A program made the translations under genes and the position numbers. The notes beneath the pieces are model-generated. The model had not been told where the DNA came from, did not search any database, and saw only the letters and a program-made list of their open reading frames with translations. From assembly GCA_914767885.1 (NCBI GenBank), contig CAJZBQ010000009.1:434001-498000 (forward strand): DNA of 64,000 bases. The letters are read 5' to 3'. How positions within the stretch are numbered: position 1 is the stretch's first letter; every line of letters begins with the position of its first letter. Source of the stretch: Blepharisma stoltei (lineage: Eukaryota; Ciliophora; Heterotrichea; Heterotrichida; Blepharismidae). This document shows, piece after piece, positions 1 to 10,231 of the stretch.

Positions 1-64
1 TTAATTATTAATAAATTTCAAAATATCCATAAGATTATCTTTATGATATTAAGACAAATAATAA

Positions 65-1333
65 TTAAATTAATGGATCGTCTTCTTTTGAATTTTCAGT
101 TTCAGCGTGCTGCATTAATATTACTCTATTAAAGCGTTCAGATCCATTTGACTCATCTCCTCCAAGTCTATATCCTGCACCTTCAAAAGGCACGAAAGGT
201 TGAGATCTTTTAGTTTGAGTATTTGGCTGATTGATATTAGCCTTAGAATACCCTTGACCACCTAAAGAAAATGAATCATTTCCTGCATTAGAAAGCGATA
301 TATAATTTGTATAATTCTTCATCGATACAATTAAACGCAAATTGTCAATGAATTTTGTTTTTTCGTCTGAAATATAAGTAAAATTCATCCATTTATAAAC
401 GTCTACATAATTTTTACGAAAATATCCGATCAAGATTCCTATAACTACCCTCCTTTGTGAGTGAACAAAATCATTGGAAAAATCCCTATTTTTTGAGTAA
501 CCCATATGAACGAACAAAAAATTTTTTATGAAAAATATTTTGAGCGTAAGCGATAATTATTATAATGAAATCTCTAACTAATTCTGTATAATTTTAAACA
601 GCTCCCATTTTTACAACCTAAATTTTACAAATTAAATTAAATATATGCTTTGAAAATAATTTTGTATCGGAATTTTTTAAATTTCGAGAAAACAAAATTA
701 CTATAAAATTTTGAAGAAAGAATATGTTTTTTATTCGCTCATGGAGGGGGCAGTAAGCAAATCTCACATAACTCCTACGATTAACGATAAAACCACTAAA
801 TAAACCCATGGAAAATATTTAGCCTTTATCTGGATAGGACATAAGAAAAAGGATGATGGTGCTTCTGGGTTAATATTGCAATTTATGACAATTTCAGCCA
901 TGATAAGTGGGAACAGTCCAGCTGTTGGAACTATAGCTAGCAAGCTTAATGATGGAATAAAAGAAAGCCCATATAGTGATGCTGCGTATAAAACTTCAAG
1001 TATTATAAAATTCATGATAAAGAAAGCTCCATATTTCGCTGTGCCTAATCTTAATTCTGTTCTATATGCTATTGGCAAATAAGAGCACATCTCAAAAATG
1101 AGAGTCAATAAATTCAATGTTATAAAAGGAGATGTAAAGACTCTCCAAATTTGCAAATTTTCTATAGTAAATATTGGGATATTGATAAATAGCGGTATAA
1201 ATGCTGAATTTAGTCATGATAATATATAAGTTCCAATAGACACATAAATTACAAGTTTCGTATATGCTGGCATTCCTCTTCACCAATTTTTCATCTCAGT
1301 TGCATAATCTCTATTTGGGTCTGTAAAAAACAT
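65..1333 (-). CDS. rhomboid-like multi-pass membrane protein with Cdc48-binding SHP motif
   Basis: About 318 residues after removal of a MITE at 442-753; TGA is read as Trp. The N-terminus starts at the ATG at 1333 (MFFTDPNRDY), followed by several hydrophobic helices and a rhomboid/Derlin-like IWRVFTSPF segment. The exon junction reads VGVMWDLLIGILIGYF across the MITE, which restores the last membrane helices. The tail ends with FEGAGYRLGG, a good match to the SHP box by which Derlins, p47 and UBX proteins bind Cdc48/p97. I do not see the GxSG serine motif of active rhomboids, so this is probably a pseudoprotease of the Derlin/UBAC2 type acting in ER-associated degradation. Family and SHP motif are seen; the ERAD role is inference. 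Confidence 0.72.
442..753. mobile_element. MITE-type IES in the rhomboid-like gene
   Basis: 312 bp between TA dinucleotides. Both ends carry the CCTCC..GTGAGTGAAC / GCTCATGGAGG inverted repeat of the family that recurs at 1554, 4362, 6682, 9431, 11111, 23093, 35710 and 51434. Removing one TA-to-TA unit joins LIVGVMWDLL to IGILIGYF in frame. Confidence 0.9.
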
Positions 1334-1361
1334 TTATACTTTAATATTTATTAGCTATTAT

Positions 1362-3058
1362 CTAAAGACATTCCCAAATCTTAATTGACTTGTCCACACT
1401 TCCAGAAGCCAGTAAAGGATACCTTGGGTTCACAGCTAAACACAACACAAAATGCCCATGCACATCGAGCAGCTTTTTCGAGCATCCTCCAGTTTTCAAG
1501 TCCCAAACTCTAATAGATTTATCATCACTACACGAATATAAATAGCTTCCTCCTAACTCCTCCCTTCCCTCCTGATCGAACAAAAATATTTTGTTCGCTC
1601 GGAGGGGGTTAGTTTTTTTTTTAAATTTTTATATATATTTTTTTTCAAAATTAAAAACATCCAATTTGTAAAAATTGAGAAGTAGAAATGAATTTAATTT
1701 GCGAAATCTATGTTTTAAAATGCAAGCTGTTCAAAATTAAACGAGAATTTGCTAGAGATTTCTTTATAATAATTATCACTTATATATAAATTTTTTTTTT
1801 TATAAAAAATTTATATTAAAAAAATTCGTTGTTCACTCAAGGAGGATGGGTTTTTACCTAAAATAGTTATTGCTCTAATGATTTTGTTTGCTCACGAGGG
1901 ATGTAAGTGAAATACCAATTTTCTTACCCAATTATCATGTCCTCTAAGAACTATTAAGCAATTCCCAGTCCATGCTTCTCATATGCGGATTGTTTTATCT
2001 CTAGACCCAGACACAATAAACTCAGGCGCCCTTGAGGAATTCATTTTTTCTTCTTCTGTTTTATGTCTAAAATCAGCATCCAATAGGCTAGCTGTTGCGT
2101 TTTGGTTAGCAAAGCATACGCTTTCTACCACATGGCTATGTCCTGCAAGCGTTTGTATAGGATTCAGAGCATCTATGGCCCATACCAAGATAGTTTCATC
2201 ATTAGAACAAGACGCAAAATAATTTCCTGAGGTATTAATAGCAACTTGTCTCGCCCAGTCTGTATGTCCTTGATAAGTTTTCACACAAAATCCTGTGCTA
2301 ACTTCCCACATTTTGACCGAAGTATCCCTTGAGCATGATAATAAAAAATCGCCAGCAGGGAAAAATTGCACACAGCTTACATTATGGTCATGCCCATGAA
2401 GGGTTTTTGTGCATTCAAAAGAGTCGAAAGACCATAGTTTTTATATTCTTTTTATTATAAAAATTAATTTATTTGCTGATTTTTAAAAGGAATATTCCTT
2501 AATTTTATATAAATAACAGCTATATAGAGAAAGTATAGTTAAATCAGCTGCACAAGATGCTAATAAATTTCCAGAATTTGGTTCAAATGCTACACAATTT
2601 ACAGCTGCTGTATGACCTTTAAGGCTTCTTTCATGTGAGCCTGATTCATAATCCCATATACGAATTGATGCGTCTTCTGAAGAAGAAGCAATGACTGAAT
2701 AGACTGGGTGGAAAGCGACACATGTTACAGGTTCACGATGGCCAGTCAATGTATGTTTTTCTGGGACTCTTGGAAGTCCTACAAGCTTATTTGAGTTTGA
2801 GTCTGAAATTTTCTTGCCAGGCCCATAAAAAACCATTTCTTCTTTAAGCTGATCAAGCTCAGATTGCAATGACATGACTTTTTGTTGAAGGCGAACGACA
2901 GATGACCATTTCTTTTCTAACAGATCAGACGAGCTAGGGTCTTCTGTGACGCTTGCATCTTGCATAAAAGCTTGGGCAGATGTAGTGAAGTTCTGGGAGA
3001 GAAGATATGAGTATATGGCTTTATGAAGCTTTTCTCTCTCTTTGTTTGTAAGAATCAT
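1362..3058 (-). CDS. LIS1: LIS1 (PAFAH1B1) homologue, dynein regulator
   Basis: About 417 residues, close to the 410 of animal LIS1. In order: LisH dimerisation motif (residues about 5-40, NKEREKLHKAIYSYLLSQNF), a short coiled coil, then seven WD40 repeats beginning HTLTGHREPVTCVAFHP and ending SGSVDKSIKIWECL. The protein binds cytoplasmic dynein and controls its motility. The gene is split by two IESs. The MITE at 1554-1903 restores NWVRKLVFHLGGSYLYSCSDD perfectly. The one near 2442-2535 restores the propeller (ADLTI..LWSFDSF) but leaves one extra base in a run of five A/T. TGA codes for the Trp in RIWEAWTG. Identification is secure. Confidence 0.93.
1554..1903. mobile_element. MITE-type IES in LIS1
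   Basis: 350 bp, TA-bounded, same family as 442-753. The left part has the family's subterminal hairpin (GATCGAACAAAA paired with TTTTGTTCGCTC). Excision restores the sixth WD40 repeat in frame. Confidence 0.92.
2442..2535. other. AT-rich IES in LIS1, frame off by one
   Basis: About 92 bp with imperfect inverted ends (TATACTTTCTCTAT against TATATTCTTTTTAT) interrupting the second WD40 repeat. Joining at TATA gives ..LTI then a shifted frame; dropping one T from the T5 run at 2438-2442 would give LTIKLWSFDSF. Either an assembly indel or a different cut site explains it. Confidence 0.7.
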
Positions 3059-3403
3059 TTCATATTTAATTCACAGAGCAAAGGATTAGAAGAAGACCCA
3101 GTGAATTAATTAAGTCAAGAGATTGCGAGGAAAGCACTCATTTTCTAAGGGAAATAAGAATTTTAGTATAAATCATGATTATCAGAATCTTATAGCTGAG
3201 TTACTATAAAAGATATCAAACATTGTAAAATATCATAGAAAAAGACTAGATTTAGAAGTTTTGCATGAAATTAATGGCAATTTTGCAGCGGAATTTAAAA
3301 CTAACTTGAAAATGGCGGAAACAGAAATGAATATATAGGAATTTTTATAAAAGTAGCTAAATTTTAAATTTTTGTGTTAATTATGTGATTTTGCATGATG
3401 AAT
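3059..3403. other. intergenic stretch, possible coding remnant
   Basis: AT-rich spacer between LIS1 and a small gene. On the + strand a short open stretch near 3225-3340 (..LDLEVLHEINGNFAAEF..) looks protein-like, but I find neither a convincing start nor a standard 15-nt intron, so I do not call a gene. Confidence 0.3.
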
Positions 3404-3742
3404 TTAAGTATCTTTCATAAGATCAGCGTCTATAGAGATGCGAAAGTCTAAATCAGCGATATCCTGAATTTCAAAAATGCTATTCTGCAGTGTAGCTATT
3501 GTAGATCTTGTTGATTCAGGCTCTGAAAGTATCGATTCCCGTAGCTTCGACGAGGAATTAGAATAAAACCCCTCCCACTGATATCTTTGGTCCTTATTAG
3601 TGCGAGGAATTTCGTTATCAAAATCAAACCCATAAAAAGTTGATTTTTCGATTGCATGATCTATAAGTTCTTGTTTTATATCTGCCATCCAAATGAGTAA
3701 ATGTTGCTCTCTTTCTTCTTGGGATTCACAAAAGAGACTCAT
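3404..3742 (-). CDS. hypothetical small protein
   Basis: 112 residues, uninterrupted, start MSLFCESQEEREQHLL. Acidic and mostly helical in composition, without a signal peptide, membrane segment or any family motif I recognise. It lies between LIS1 (same strand) and the divergent ferlin. Supported by clean ORF length and codon composition resembling its neighbours; function unknown. Confidence 0.6.
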   Translation of the reverse strand: MSLFCESQEEREQHLLIWMADIKQELIDHAIEKSTFYGFDFDNEIPRTNKDQRYQWEGFYSNSSSKLRESILSEPESTRSTIATLQNSIFEIQDIADLDFRISIDADLMKDT

Positions 3743-4248
3743 TTTCTCTAATTATAATGGAATTATTTATTTGAAAAAGCCCCATTTAACTAATAAAAAA
3801 TTTTAAAAGGCACCAAACATAAAATAGACTGAATTAATTTTTGATATATAACTTAAATTGAAAACGGTAAACCATTTATGCTGCATATTAAGAAGGATAT
3901 AAGGCAAATTGGAATTTAATATATTTTTAGTTCAGCTAAAGAGCAATAATTTTTATTCTAATTATAGATATGAGAATTAAGATAATGGCTAGCTAGTGAA
4001 AGATAAAACGAAAAAAGACCTTAATCATATAATCATAGCAAGGACATTTATTGGCATTGCAGAACTATAAGTATTTATATTTCATCTATTGTCAAAAAAT
4101 AAGAGATTTTTGATTTAAAAATGCTTTAGCAATTTAAATGAAATGATAATTGTAATTAAAAACTATTAACATTTTAGCTTACAATTTATAGTTTCTATAT
4201 CTATTAAAATCTAATTTAAGCCTATATTTCCCACAAATTGTTAAGAAA
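3743..4248. other. intergenic, nothing recognised
   Basis: About 500 bp of AT-rich DNA between two divergent genes. It presumably contains both promoters. I see no ORF, RNA gene or inverted repeat here. Confidence 0.5.
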
Positions 4249-7200
4249 ATGGGCGACAAAGCTCCCAAAAAAACCTTCACTCAAAAGATAAAAGAAAAAT
4301 TTGAAGAGAAAAAACCCACCATAGTAAAGCCAGAAGAAAGTAAAAAAGAAGCGGAAAAACCTAACTCCGCCCCTCCGTGAGTGAACAAAACCATTGAAAA
4401 AATCCCTATTTTTTGCCCAAAAAAATCCATCCTCGAGACTGAACACAAAATTTTTTTTAATATTAACATTTTTTATGAAAAAATATTTTGATATAAATGT
4501 GACAATTATTATAATTTAATGTCGAGCTAATTTAAAAGCTTCATTTTTATAAATTTGAATTTTTTTAAATTTTGATATAGCCCGTTCCGGGCTATGCCCG
4601 ATCTTTGCGGGAAACTAAGGGGTTGTCTTCGTCACTTAATAGCGACTATTTTGCCAACTCGGGGAGTTGACTTGCCACCTGAAAGTGACGAAGACAACCC
4701 CCCGAATTTCTCGGCTAAGATCGGGCATAGCCCGATCTATAGCCGGGAATGGGCTATATGTAATTTTTTTTTAAAAAAAAAAATTAACCCCCTACCATTA
4801 CGAACAAAAATTCTTTTGTTCGCTCACAGAGGGGAGGGGTAAGGAAAAAGAAGAAGAGCCTAAGGTTCAAGAAGAAGACAACAAGCAAGTCCCCGAGAAA
4901 TCTGAAGACCGAGTTCCAGTAAAAGTCAAAAGAGGTGAATATCAAATCCATATCTTCCTAGAAGAAGGCCGTGGCTTTGTCCCAGCTAAAGAAGGCGACA
5001 CTATAGATGCTGTTATCACAATCACTGCATTTGGTACTAAAAAATATACAACGCCAAAAGATGACATCTCAGCTGGTGCCGCAATTTATTGGGGTGAACA
5101 TTTCTTCTTCAACGCTCCTAAACTTGAGACAAATGAAGTCGAAACATCAAAAATCCTCATAGAAATCCGCGATCACAAGTTTCTTTTATCTGACAGTTTA
5201 ATTGGCAATTATGAAATGGACCTCATGTATGTGTATTCAAGAGCAAACCACGCCCTTGTCCACCAATGAATTGCACTGTGCAACCCTGAATCAGAAGATT
5301 TTCAAACAGTCCGCGGACACTTAAAGCTAGGAATCTGCGTTCAAGCTGAAGATGATGAAGATGTCGATTTAACTGTCGCTGAAAAAGAAGAAGCAAAGAC
5401 CTCAGAAATCCTGCTGCCTCCACAAATTCAGCATAAATGGTGCCAGTTAATAGTAAGAGTCATAAAAGCAGAGGGTTTGCCTAAGCTGGATGACTGGAAT
5501 AATACAATAGATGCATATTGCCAAGCTGACTATGGAGGTGCAAAAATAAATACCTCAGTCTTTACTGCAGATAAAAATAAATTTGCAGCCTACTGGTATG
5601 AAGATTTATATGTCCCAGTTTCAATCCCTTCAGTATCAAATAGACTAATTATTAGAGTTCTTGATTATGACAACACATCGAAAGATGATATGGTAGGTAC
5701 TATTGCATTTGACTGGGAGGAAATTGAGGCTGGAAAATACTCCGATTATTTTTGGACTTGCATTTATGGAGCTCCAAAAGACCTTGATAATGGTCCAGCC
5801 AACAAAATGAATGATTATCCTGAGCTTGCATCAGCTTATAGAGGAAGGATTCTAATGAAAATGATAATAGAACACCCTAAAAAAGCATCATTAAAAAAAG
5901 AACGCATTATTGATCCAGAGATTAATAATTTTGTCCACAAAACGTATGAGGTAGAAACCAATTATGAGATGAGATCACAGATTTTTTCAGGAATTGCCCT
6001 ACCAAAGGCGTATTCGAAGTATTCTATTATTGTAAGCTGGTGTGGAAAGGAGGTGGAAAGTAAAATTGTGCTGGCGGTTAATGGGAAATGTAATTGATAT
6101 GAAACTTTGAAAAGGAAAATTATGAAAATTCCATTCCAAGCTGAGAGATCACTGCCAGATGTGTTTGTGTATTTGGTGGCTGATAATGAAAAAATATGCT
6201 ATGCAAGGGTTAGCCCATATGGTTGGAATAATGTAAATTCAAATGGTACGTGGATTGCACTGCTGCCTGATAAAGCAATAGGAAAAATTAATAAAGATTG
6301 GGAAGGCGGGTTTATTATGCTTAGGCTGTATATTACGCCTTATGATGAAAATAATGACAATTTGTCTGTAGGGAGATGAAATGTGCCTCCTAGGCTTAAA
6401 AAAATGCAAAAGGTAAAACTAATTGTGAATCTTTACCAATGTAAAAATTTACCTGCTGCAGATTCTGATGGAAATTCAGACCCTTATATCGAAATCTATT
6501 GCTGTGGCGTCACAAAGCGATCCAAAACAAAGCCAAACACTCTTAATCCTATGTGATATGAAACAATTCCAATCGATTTCGAAATTTCATCACTTGAAGA
6601 TAACCCTCCAATCCTAATTTATGTCTTTGATGAAGACGAATTTTCAGCTGACGATCTTATCGGAATTTGTATCATTCCTCTTACTCCCCTCTCTGTGAGC
6701 TAACAAAAAATTCTATTCGCAAATGGAGGGGCTAATTATTTTTTCTTATAAATTTTATAGTAAATTTTTTTTAAAAATTTTAAAAAAAATCCAATTCATA
6801 AAAATTGAGAAAAAAAAAATAATTTAATTTATGTTTCAAAATGCAAATTAAACAGAATTAATTAGAATTTTATTATAATAATTATCACTTAACATCAAAA
6901 TATTTTTTATAATAATTTTTGTTCACTCACGGAGTGTGTATTTTTACCCAAAAAAATAGAGTTTGTTTGCTCACGGAGGGGGAGTTAGTGAAGCTTCAAA
7001 AAGCCATTCAATGCCAAAGGTTCCTAAATGGATTCCACTTTCACTTGGAAAATCTGATAGTGGAAAAATTTTGATTTCGTTTAATTTATATACTGAGCAA
7101 GATAAAGTCCCTGAATATTCTATTGTCCCAAAATGTATTGATGCAGTAGTAGAAATTAATTGTTTAGGGTTGAGAGATTTACAGCCAGCATTAGGATGAC

Positions 7201-9365
7201 TTCCAGTCAATAAAGCTTTTATTAAGTTCGATATGAACTCTTTACAAGTACCAGGAGAAAACTTAGTTATTAGAAATGCTCAGACGCCACCAGGAGATAG
7301 CGGTCCTAACCCTAATATAAGCACAATTATTAAGTTTACTTGCAAAATGCCTATAGAAAAATTATACGCCCCATCACTTACCTGCACAGTCTATGATTTC
7401 TTATTTAAAGGTTTATCTCAGCCACAGTTGGGCACTTTTTCTATTAATCTTGGCGAAATTTTCCATAAACGCAAAAGAAGGCTGAAAAAGCCGAGCCCAG
7501 TCGATATTGCTCCAAAAATCCTTAGAGGGGACTCATCCCTAGACATGGAGATCCCTATTGATACTGCATCAGATGCTGAATCTGCATTTAGGCCTTCTAC
7601 AATTACAACTAAAACAAGTCGTCCTAGTATAGAAGAAGCAAAAGCTGGCGCATTTGTGATTGATCCTGTATACTCAAAAGACAAAAAAGGTAAAGTAACT
7701 GAAGTTTCAAGACCAGACAGCAAATATATGCAGCTAGGCTATGATAAAGTTCCAGGCGATAAGACAATGCATTATCGATATATCTTGGAATCTGATTTGG
7801 AGAAATCGGAATATATTGATGCTTCTCCTTTTGAAAAATTTGATATAAAAAGAGGCCAAGATAAAGGGATTGAAGATAATTGGCTGTCAATTCTTCACTC
7901 AAATAAAAATATAGATGATAGAAATTTACCGAGAAAACCGGTTGGGCAGTTTAAAGGTCTTATAAGAGTAATGAAAAAAGACAAAAATGAGCTAAGGGAA
8001 GCAAGAATGGACTTACAAAATTCTAGAAAAAAATATTTAAAGGAACAAGTAGAAAAAACTGGGAAAATTGAGATGGGAGATGCGTTTGGGATTTTTGGTG
8101 GAGCATTTCCAACTAAAGAAGATGAAGAAAAAGAGGAAGAAAATGAGGGAGAAGAAGATATTATTGATACTGAGTTTGAAAATATTCAAAGAAGTCTGCT
8201 GACGAAGACAGATATATTAGTAAGAGTTTATGTAATTGATGCATTCAATCTAGCTCAAAAAGATTTGAAGAGCAATTCTGATCCTTACCTAAGAATAAAA
8301 CTAGGAAAGCACGTCATTGATGACTCTGACCACTATCAAAAAGACGAGCCCAACCCTAAATTTTTCTCATGTTTCGACTTAAAAACAGTTCTCCCCGGTC
8401 CTTCCAAATTGAAAATCCAAGTCTGGGATAAAGACCTCATAATAAAAGACGACAAAATCGGAACAACTGAAATTGACCTCGAAGACCGTTACTTTTCAAG
8501 TAAATGGCAAAGCCTCAAAGAAAAGCCTATAGAGACCCGCAATTTATATCACCCGTCCACAAAAATAATCCAAGGCACAATTAGGCTTTGGGTCGAGCTT
8601 TATTCTTCAACAGAAGCCCCTCCCAAAAGAGAACTGTTGCCACGACCTCCAGCTGAATTTGAGGTTCGTTTAATTATATGGGAAACCCGAGGTGTCAAAA
8701 GTTACGACACTGAAGGAACCAGTGACCTCTTTGTAAGGGCATGAATCAATAATTGTGACCCAAAAGAAACCGACACTCATTATCGTTGTCAAAATGGAAA
8801 AGGCCAATTTAACTGAAGACTTAAATTTCCTTTATTTTTGCCTAATGACCATTGTATAGCTAATCTTCAAATTTGGGATAGAGACGTTATATCATTTAGT
8901 GATTTTATTGGAGATGTAAGTTTTAGCTTCACTGAGCTTGCGAAATCTGCTTTTGAAACGGAAGGGAGGGTAAAGAAAATGGGAGTTGACGATAAAGGAT
9001 TTCATATTTTCTCTCGAAAAGAATCAGATCAAGTATGGATTCCATGCAAAAGAAGGACTGAATCAGGAGAATATGAAAATGCAGGAGATATTAAAGTTAC
9101 TTTTGAAATTGTGCCGAAATATAATGCAGATTCGTGCCCTGTAGGAGAAGGAAGAGGTAAGCCAAATATTGATCCATACTTGCCACCGCCGACTGGAAGG
9201 TTTCAGTGGAGCTTAAACCCATTTTCACTCATAAGCCAAACTTGTGGGCCTGAATTTAGATGCAAAATTTGCTGTGCAGTTTGTTGCTTGATTATATGTC
9301 TGTTGATAATTCTTATTGGACCATCAGTTATCGGCTCAGTTATTGGGAAAAGTATTAATGGATAA
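4249..9365 (+). CDS. ferlin-family multi-C2 membrane protein
   Basis: About 1444 residues after removal of MITEs at 4362-4839 and 6682-6985. An acidic/lysine-rich N-terminus is followed by several C2 domains. Clear ones include the region around 5420-6050 (LIVRVIKAEGLP..), 6410-6700 (SDGNSDPYIEIY, NTLNPMWYETI), 8215-8560 (KSNSDPYLRIKLGKH, VWDKDLIIKDDKIGTTEIDL) and 8660-9110 (FEVRLIIWETRGV). It ends in a single C-terminal transmembrane helix (CCAVCCLIICLLIILIGPSV). This C2-array plus tail anchor is the ferlin plan; ferlins drive Ca2+-dependent vesicle fusion and membrane repair. I see no DysF domain. TGA encodes Trp repeatedly (ALVHQWIALCNPE, NPMWYE). Confidence 0.92.
4362..4839. mobile_element. 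MITE-type IES in ferlin, carrying a nested palindromic element
   Basis: 478 bp between TA dinucleotides. Ends are CTCCGTGAGTGAACAAAA-type inverted repeats of the main MITE family. Without the 183-bp nested element it would be 295 bp, a normal size for the family. Excision gives EAEKPKEKEEEP in frame. Confidence 0.93.
4576..4758. mobile_element. palindromic element nested in the MITE
   Basis: 183 bp. Long near-perfect inverted repeats (TATAGCCCGTTCCGGGCTAT at left; its complement at right) extend for about 65 bp per arm, including GACGAAGACAACCCC. Flanked by TATA at both ends, so it has the structure of an IES inside an IES. GC-richer than its host. Confidence 0.88.
6682..6985. mobile_element. 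MITE-type IES in ferlin
   Basis: 304 bp, TA-bounded, with the family ends TTACTCCCCTCTCTGTGAGC and CTCACGGAGGGGGAGTTA. Excision joins GICIIPL to SEASKSHSMPKV in frame within a C2 domain region. Confidence 0.92.
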
Positions 9366-9430
9366 TTTAAGTCGATTAAAAAATTCAGAGAAAATTTTAT
9401 AATGGTATATCAATAGTCATTAAATTTGTT

Positions 9431-9799
9431 TACTCCCCCCCCCCTCCGTGAGTGTGCAAAAAAATTTTGTTCACTCACGGAGGGGGGTTAATTTTTTTTT
9501 TTAAAAAAATTTATATATAAATTTTATAAAAAATATTTTTTTTCGAAATTTAAAAAAATCCTAATTCGCAAAAATTGGAAAGCAAATATTAATTTAATTT
9601 ATAAATTTTATGTTTTTAAAAAGCAATTCGTTTAAAATTAAACAGAATTAGCTCTAGATTTCATTATACTAATTATCATTTATATATCATTTTTTTTTTC
9701 CATAAAAAATTTTTGTTCACTCACGGAGGGTGGGTTTTTGGGGCAAAAAATAGCGATTTTTCTAATGGTTTTGTTCACTCACGGAGGGGGGGGGGGAGT
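9431..9799. mobile_element. MITE copy between genes
   Basis: 369 bp, family ends with long C/G runs (TACTCCCCCC.. and ..GGGGGGAGTTA) plus the subterminal hairpin. It lies 66 bp after the ferlin stop, so excision cannot be tested by reading frame. Together with short flanks it fills the 9366-9875 spacer. Confidence 0.88.
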
Positions 9800-9875
9800 T
9801 AGCAAATAGAAAATCAAATAATTATAAGGCAAAGCAAGGGGAAGTGCTATAAATGTTTTTATATTATAATAAATA

Positions 9876-10121
9876 ATGGGTTGTGGAAAAGCATCAAAAA
9901 ATATAACAGCACCAGTTTCGAATACAGTAACACCTGCTGCTTCAACAAACCAAGAAAACCAAGAAGTAAGGGTCGACACAAATCCTGATAAGCTTACTGT
10001 AAAACATGATGAAAATATAGAAGGCATCAGCGCGATTCTTGAACAAGCTGAAGCTTTGAAGATCCACGATGAAATATATGATCCAGTCGTCGACCAGCTA
10101 ATCCAGGATTTAAATCTTTAA
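9876..10121 (+). CDS. small N-terminally acylated protein, unknown function
   Basis: 81 residues. It begins MGCGKASK: Gly2 and Cys3 are the usual pattern for N-myristoylation plus palmitoylation, so membrane attachment is likely. The rest is acidic and helical without known domains. It sits between the ferlin and the K+ channel. Similar MGxC starts occur in the unknown protein at 20520, the START-like protein at 33194 and the PP2C at 56878. Confidence 0.65.
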   Translation: MGCGKASKNITAPVSNTVTPAASTNQENQEVRVDTNPDKLTVKHDENIEGISAILEQAEALKIHDEIYDPVVDQLIQDLNL

Positions 10122-10231
10122 CAAGGCTATTTATAACTCTCAAAAGAGTTATTGGACAAGTCACTGTTTATTCTAATTAATTTACTCAAAATAAATAAGC
10201 TATAAATAACTCTTATCTCTACACCTTCAAA

